The notes under the pieces are model-generated. The model saw only the letters and a program-made list of their open reading frames with translations, was not told the origin of the DNA and searched no databases. From positions 1-34,375 of IMG/VR virus record IMGVR_UViG_3300006071_000045: a stretch of 34,375 nucleotides of DNA. One strand, given 5' to 3'. A program made the position numbers and the translations under genes. The stretch is from a virus. Below, piece after piece: positions 32,629 through 34,375 of the stretch; positions within the stretch are counted from its first letter, which is position 1; each line of letters starts with the position of its first letter.

Positions 32629-33828
32629 ATGACACAAGAACTAATTGAAGGACGTTGGGACGAAACCAAAGCAGCCCTATTGGAAGGCTTAAGCGGTAAT
32701 CGTCGTACTACAATGTCAATGGTATTGGAAAATACCAAGAAGTACCTAGCAGAAAATGCAACTGCTGGTGGTACTGCAAGCGGTAACGTAGCAACACTTA
32801 ATCGTGTTATTCTACCTGTTATCCGTCGTGTTATGCCCACTGTTATTGCCAACGAAATCGTTGGTGTTCAGCCTATGACTGGACCAGTTGCGCAGATTCA
32901 CACTCTACGTGTTCGCTATGCAGATAGCTTCACAAGCAATGGTACTGGACAGTTTGGTACCAATGCAAACATCAATGACGAAGCACTTTCACCATTCAAG
33001 ATTGCATCTGGTTATTCAGGCGCTCCATCAGGCGTTAATAGCGCAGACGGTCGTGCTGGTTTCACTGCTGCACTTGAAGGCACACCAGGTCGTCGTTTGA
33101 ACGTTCAGATTCTAAAGCAACCTGTTGAAGCTAAGACTCGTAAGTTATCAGCACGTTGGACTTTTGAAGCTGCTCAAGACGCTCAAGCAATGCATGGTCT
33201 AGATATCGAAGCTGAAATTATGGCAGCTTTGGCACAAGAAATCACTGCTGAAATCGATCAAGAAATCCTTTACAGCCTACGTGCTCTTGCTGCAAGTGAA
33301 TTTACTTTCAACCAAGCTACTGTAAGTGGTACTGCAACATTCGTTGGTGACGAACACGCTGCTCTAGCAGTTCTAATTAACCGTGCTGCTAACCTAATTG
33401 CACAACGTACTCGTCGTGGTGCAGGTAACTGGGCTGTTGTTTCAAGTGCTGCATTGACTGTTCTACAGTCTGCAACTACTTCAGCATTCGCTCGTACTAC
33501 TGAAGGTGCTTTTGAAGCCCCAACAAACACTAAGTTCGTTGGTACTCTAAACGGCGCAATGCGTATCTATGTAGATAGCTATGCAACTGATACCATCCCA
33601 GTACTAGTTGGTTATAAGGGTACAAGCGAAGCAGATGCTGCTGCGTTCTATTGCCCATACATCCCTCTAATGTCAAGTGGTGTTATCCTTGATCCATCAA
33701 CATTCGAACCAGTTGTTGGCTTCATGACTCGTTATGGTTACATTGAATTGACTAACGTAGCATCCAGCTTCGGTAACGCTGCTGACTACCTAAGTGAAAT
33801 CGCAGTAAGCAACCTTTCATTCCAATAA
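32629..33828 (+). CDS. 23: Major capsid protein gp23
   Basis: A 399-aa HK97-fold capsid protein of the T4 type. Diagnostic stretches are NEIVGVQPMTGPVAQIHTLR, LKQPVEAKTRKLSARWTFEA, AQDAQAMHGLDIEAEIMAAL and PYIPLMSSGVILDPSTFEPV. It is clearly shorter than T4 gp23 (521 aa), lacking much of the insertion domain. An N-terminal propeptide ending at about LAE42, before NATAGG, fits the gp21 cleavage preference for a hydrophobic residue, any residue, then Glu. The codons are the most GC-rich and regular of the window, as expected for a very highly expressed gene. SD TTGGAGAAGA precedes the ATG; a strong terminator follows. Confidence 0.97.
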   Translation: MTQELIEGRWDETKAALLEGLSGNRRTTMSMVLENTKKYLAENATAGGTASGNVATLNRVILPVIRRVMPTVIANEIVGVQPMTGPVAQIHTLRVRYADSFTSNGTGQFGTNANINDEALSPFKIASGYSGAPSGVNSADGRAGFTAALEGTPGRRLNVQILKQPVEAKTRKLSARWTFEAAQDAQAMHGLDIEAEIMAALAQEITAEIDQEILYSLRALAASEFTFNQATVSGTATFVGDEHAALAVLINRAANLIAQRTRRGAGNWAVVSSAALTVLQSATTSAFARTTEGAFEAPTNTKFVGTLNGAMRIYVDSYATDTIPVLVGYKGTSEADAAAFYCPYIPLMSSGVILDPSTFEPVVGFMTRYGYIELTNVASSFGNAADYLSEIAVSNLSFQ

Positions 33829-33851
33829 TATTGGTTTTGATTACAAAAAAG

Positions 33852-33878
33852 AAAAAGCCCCTAAAAAGGGGCTTTTTT
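33852..33878. terminator. Bidirectional rho-independent terminator after gp23
   Basis: AAAAAGCCCC (33852-33861), loop TAAAAA, GGGGCTTTTTT (33868-33878). The stem is followed by a T-run on the plus strand, ending the head operon, and by TTTTTC on the minus strand, which can also end the convergent DUF1127 transcript. Confidence 0.92.
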
Positions 33879-33903
33879 ATTGTCTTAATTTTTTATTAAA
33901 AAA

Positions 33904-34065
33904 TTAACGACGAATATATCCAGCAGCAATATTAGGAATGTCGCAACGTGAAACACCAATATCTGCAAGATCACGATTAGTTAGGTTACTTAATTCGATT
34001 ACTGTGCGACGGTAACGATTGCGTTCAGCCAGTTTTTTTGATATGTAATTTAATAGGTTCTGCAT
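33904..34065 (-). CDS. Small DUF1127 (YjiS-like) protein
   Basis: A 53-aa basic protein. I choose the ATG at 34065, behind GGAG at seven bases' distance; longer upstream ATGs in frame lack this. Residues about 18-47 match DUF1127: RRTVIELSNLTNRDLADIGV then SRCDIPNIAAGYIRR, including the L-x-D-I-G-(V/L)-S-R core. In alphaproteobacteria such proteins bind RNA or affect RNA turnover, phosphate and carbon metabolism; in many bacteria the role is unknown. It stands alone, convergent to gp23 across a bidirectional terminator. A late-type octamer lies 34 bases upstream and a TATAAT about 66 bases upstream. A phage copy suggests a tool to adjust host physiology. Confidence 0.8.
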   Translation of the reverse strand: MQNLLNYISKKLAERNRYRRTVIELSNLTNRDLADIGVSRCDIPNIAAGYIRR

Positions 34066-34099
34066 ATTTTTTCTCCACTTGTTATGCATTTTACGCACA

Positions 34100-34107
34100 T
34101 ATTTATT
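34100..34107 (-). promoter_or_regulatory. Possible late promoter octamer of the DUF1127 gene
   Basis: AATAAATA on the minus strand, ending 34 bases before the DUF1127 ATG; the same variant stands before gp6 and gp48. A TATAAT (34132-34137, minus) further upstream could give earlier, host-type transcription. Confidence 0.35.
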
Positions 34108-34214
34108 GCAGTGCAATATAAATTTAACTGCATTATATACTTCTCTGGTATGCGTTAAAACATAGGTATGCAATCATTCAAATTATGGTAAATATAAGAT
34201 ATTAGGATATAAGC

Positions 34215-34375
34215 ATGGTTCTGCGTCGTTATTTTGGTAAGATAAGCCCTCTTCAAATTGGTAATCTTGTTGGTCATGAAGGTGAATTTGTCATCGATGA
34301 ATCAACAAATTACGTATATGTTATGGATGGTGTAACGCCTGGTGGGCAAAGAATACTTTATACCAATGTTAATGC
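34215..34375 (+). CDS. Start of a probable fibre or other virion protein (cut by window end)
   Basis: An open frame from the ATG at 34215 to the end of the window (53 codons). The protein begins MVLRRYFGKISPLQIGNLVG and continues with GEFVIDESTNYVYVMDGVTP. The latter resembles the G-E-(x)n-D-x-x-(x)-x-x-Y-(V/I)-x-D-G-T turn found near the N-terminus of many phage tail-fibre and structural proteins, where it marks a beta-structured adaptor. The ribosome binding site (AGGATATAAGC) is moderate. Family and function are uncertain because most of the gene lies outside the window. Confidence 0.55.
   Translation, partial: MVLRRYFGKISPLQIGNLVGHEGEFVIDESTNYVYVMDGVTPGGQRILYTNVN

Noticed and set aside
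34066-34173. N-terminal extension of the DUF1127 protein to 89 aa
   Set aside because: The extra 36 residues show no family similarity, whereas the internal ATG has a clear GGAG at the right distance.
1-34375. CRISPR arrays, insertion sequences, integrase or attachment sites
   Set aside because: No regularly spaced direct repeats of the CRISPR type, no transposase or integrase genes and no flanking inverted repeats were seen.

Overview
The window is a piece of a T4-like contractile-tailed phage genome (myovirus). It shows the T4 core in recognisable modules: baseplate (gp6, gp25, gp5, a large hub-like protein, gp53, gp48), late sigma factor gp55, recombination proteins gp47/gp46, gp26- and gp51-like baseplate proteins, a tape-measure protein, and the capsid block gp20-gp67-gp68-gp21-gp22-gp23. 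AT-rich DNA, tightly overlapping genes and the style of the proteins (no lysozyme of the T4 gp5 type, a short gp23 of 399 aa) resemble marine or other aquatic T4-like phages. A DUF1127 protein, a family common in proteobacteria and abundant in alphaproteobacteria, hints at a proteobacterial host; this is inference.

Layout. 1-12080 (minus): baseplate operon, transcribed from about 12100 leftwards. 12135-14620 (plus): gp55, gp47 and a frameshifted methyltransferase-like gene. 14631-19727 (plus): gp46 followed by a chain of overlapping accessory genes (radical SAM protein, unknown 326-aa protein, PD-(D/E)XK nuclease, SDR protein). 19723-19903: an exact T4-type late promoter octamer followed by a structured leader. 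19904-23958 (plus): a complete ABC importer (periplasmic binding protein, ATPase, permease), then a 2OG-Fe(II) oxygenase-like protein and a PP-loop ATPase, all overlapping or nearly so. 23959-24366: about 400 bases without a gene but full of inverted repeats, probably a structured RNA and a terminator. 24367-25424 (minus): gp51-like and gp26-like genes. 25474-33828 (plus): tape measure and head genes, closed by a bidirectional terminator. 33904-34065 (minus): DUF1127 protein. 34215-end (plus): start of a probable fibre or other virion gene.

The part that stands out is 16739-23958, inserted between replication/recombination genes and structural genes. It holds two adjoining gene chains: radical SAM / unknown / nuclease / SDR, and leader RNA / ABC importer / oxygenase / PP-loop ATPase. 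The importer has all three subunits with intact motifs and a signal peptide, so it could work as a self-contained phage-encoded uptake system in the infected cell. Its leader carries two mutually exclusive hairpins and an anti-Shine-Dalgarno sequence, the architecture of a translational riboswitch. I could not assign the leader to a known class or name the substrate. Together with the oxygenase and PP-loop enzyme this looks like an import-and-modify pathway under a phage late promoter; that joint role is a hypothesis.

Regulation visible in the sequence: octamers of the form (T/A/C)ATAAATA occur 17-34 bases upstream of several structural or late genes (gp6, gp48, gp20, tape measure, DUF1127). 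The octamer upstream of the importer leader is the exact T4 form, but it lies far upstream of the first importer gene. gp55 and gp47 instead have sigma70-like -10 boxes exactly six bases before the ATG and no Shine-Dalgarno, suggesting leaderless early mRNAs.
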